Source: an uncultured Neomegalonema sp. (GTDB lineage Bacteria > Pseudomonadota > Alphaproteobacteria > Rhodobacterales > Rhodobacteraceae). Taken from it: a stretch of DNA of 33,821 nucleotides. The stretch's first letter is position 1; each line of letters opens with the position of its first letter. The stretch spans positions 1-33,821 of the forward strand of contig CALKBI010000069.1 of NCBI GenBank assembly GCA_937990185.1. The letters are read 5' to 3'. Below are positions 32,921 to 33,821 of this stretch, in pieces. Under the pieces are notes generated by a model. That model made no database searches, was not told the origin of the DNA, and saw only the letters and a list, made by a program, of their open reading frames with translations. The translations under genes and the position numbers were made by a program.

Positions 32921-33821
32921 CTAGCCAAAAATCAACCAGAGGATCAATGCAACGATTAGCGCCAAGATGATCCAAAGATACCAAGGTTTGCCTTCTGATC
33001 CCATCTGAGCATTTGACGCATGGTCAGAACCGGTTCCGGTGATGGCATCTTTTGCGTCACCTGCGGCATCACCGGCGCGAGACGCTGCACCGGCTGCAAG
33101 AGCGGCTGCACCACCTGCTGCGGCGACCGCTGCGCCGGTTACACCGGAAACTGCATCACCTGCGGCATCCGCCGCACCACTTGCTGCTCCGCTCACTGCA
33201 TCCGTTACGCCACCTACAGCATTTCCAGCCATATCCATCGCGCCGCCTGCTGCTCCGGTAATACCGCCCGCAACACCGGAAACGGCATCACCCGCTGCAC
33301 CGGCCACGCCTGATACAGCGTTTCCTGCAGCATCAACTGCGCCGCCCACAGCGCCCGTCACACCATCTACAGCACTGCCAGCCATATCCATCGCGCCGCC
33401 CGCAACACCTGATACGGCATCACCTGCTGCACCGGCCACGCCTGACACAGCGTTTCCTGCAGCATCGACGGCTCCACCGACAGCGCCCGTCACACCATCT
33501 ACAGCGCTTCCGGCCATATCCATCGCACCGCCTGCTGCTCCGGTAATACCACCCGCAACACCTGACACGGCATCACCTGCTGCACCGGCCACGCCAGATA
33601 CAGCGTTTCCAGCGGCATCGACTGCGCCGCCGACTGCACCCGTCACACCATCTACAGCGCTTCCGGCCATATCCATCGCGCCGCCCGCAACACCTGATAC
33701 GGCATTTCCAACCGCATCTGCGGAAGATGCTGCTGTCGCAGCGACCGCCCCTCCAGCCGCAGCTGCGGCTCCGACTGCCGCAGATGTTGCACCTGATACA
33801 CCGGATTCTTCGTTGGATGAC
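32921..33821 (-). CDS. Gly/Ala-rich repetitive, C-terminally membrane-anchored protein (5' end outside window)
   Basis: The frame is open to the right edge, so only about 299 C-terminal residues are visible; the internal ATG at 33676 is not the true start. The protein is almost only Gly, Ala, Val, Ser and Asp. It contains three near-identical repeats of 51, 44 and 51 residues beginning MDMAGSAVDGVTGAVGG. Within them an 11-residue period recurs (AAGNAVSGVAG, AAGDAVSGVAG). The C-terminus changes to a polar stretch (KDAITGTGSDHASNAQ) and ends in one membrane span (WYLWIILALIVALILWLIFG). This predicts a tail-anchored protein with a long amphipathic or flexible domain. I do not recognise a family. 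The upstream visible part (SSNEESG..., then Ala-rich) is similar in style. Confidence 0.7.
   Translation of the reverse strand, partial: SSNEESGVSGATSAAVGAAAAAGGAVAATAASSADAVGNAVSGVAGGAMDMAGSAVDGVTGAVGGAVDAAGNAVSGVAGAAGDAVSGVAGGITGAAGGAMDMAGSAVDGVTGAVGGAVDAAGNAVSGVAGAAGDAVSGVAGGAMDMAGSAVDGVTGAVGGAVDAAGNAVSGVAGAAGDAVSGVAGGITGAAGGAMDMAGNAVGGVTDAVSGAASGAADAAGDAVSGVTGAAVAAAGGAAALAAGAASRAGDAAGDAKDAITGTGSDHASNAQMGSEGKPWYLWIILALIVALILWLIFG
33239..33676 (-). repeat. In-frame tandem repeats (153, 132 and 153 bp) in the Gly/Ala-rich gene
   Basis: Three copies lie at 33524-33676, 33392-33523 and 33239-33391. The middle copy lacks the 7-residue segment GITGAAG. The copies are almost identical in protein and differ mainly at synonymous positions in DNA (for example GACACGG against GATACGG). 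This suggests duplication by recombination followed by purifying selection on the protein. Copy number is likely to vary between strains. Confidence 0.85.

Noticed and set aside
33239..33676. CRISPR array
   Set aside because: The repeats are in-frame coding repeats of about 130-150 bp without spacers.

Overview
The window looks like a chromosomal segment of an alphaproteobacterium. The main clues are a GTA-type terminase pair, an Mfd of normal length, an exosortase A (XrtA)/PEP-CTERM exopolysaccharide operon as seen in several alphaproteobacterial lineages, and a form II 'CO dehydrogenase-like' molybdenum hydroxylase. Base composition is balanced except for one strikingly AT-rich stretch near 2.3-2.45 kb. 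I cannot name the genus from sequence alone.

Left part (1-2.8 kb) is accessory DNA. A terminase small subunit and a large subunit lie on the minus strand. The large subunit is cut after about 233 residues by what appears to be the end of an IS21-family element that continues off the left edge. Next come a REP-like palindromic repeat cluster and two orphan small membrane proteins around an AT-rich islet. mfd (transcription-repair coupling factor, minus strand) follows.

The centre (6.5-22.1 kb, plus strand) is one XrtA/PEP-CTERM polysaccharide locus. In order it encodes a Wzz-like chain-length protein, a tyrosine autokinase, an outer-membrane beta-barrel protein, an ExeA-like ATPase, [terminator], a polysaccharide deacetylase, a FemAB-like protein, a GT4 glycosyltransferase, exosortase A fused to an EpsI domain, an asparagine-synthase-like amidotransferase, and the TPR protein PrsT. 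A good sigma-54 (-24/-12) promoter candidate precedes the first gene. The locus should assemble and modify an exopolysaccharide at the envelope and process PEP-CTERM-tagged exported proteins. No PEP-CTERM substrate, initiating sugar transferase, Wza-type exporter or PrsK/PrsR regulator is visible in the window.

The right part is on the minus strand. One co-directional group encodes a secreted esterase/depolymerase-like hydrolase, a class III aminotransferase, an enoyl-CoA hydratase/isomerase and a DUF817 membrane protein. Upstream of it is a large secreted protein with a lyase-like body and a short RTX calcium-binding tail. Then comes a compact coxS-coxL-coxM operon whose L subunit has the form II AYRGAGR motif; it ends in a strong terminator and has an inverted repeat over its likely promoter. 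At the right edge is the 3' part of a Gly/Ala-rich, near-perfectly repetitive protein with a C-terminal membrane anchor, cut by the window end.
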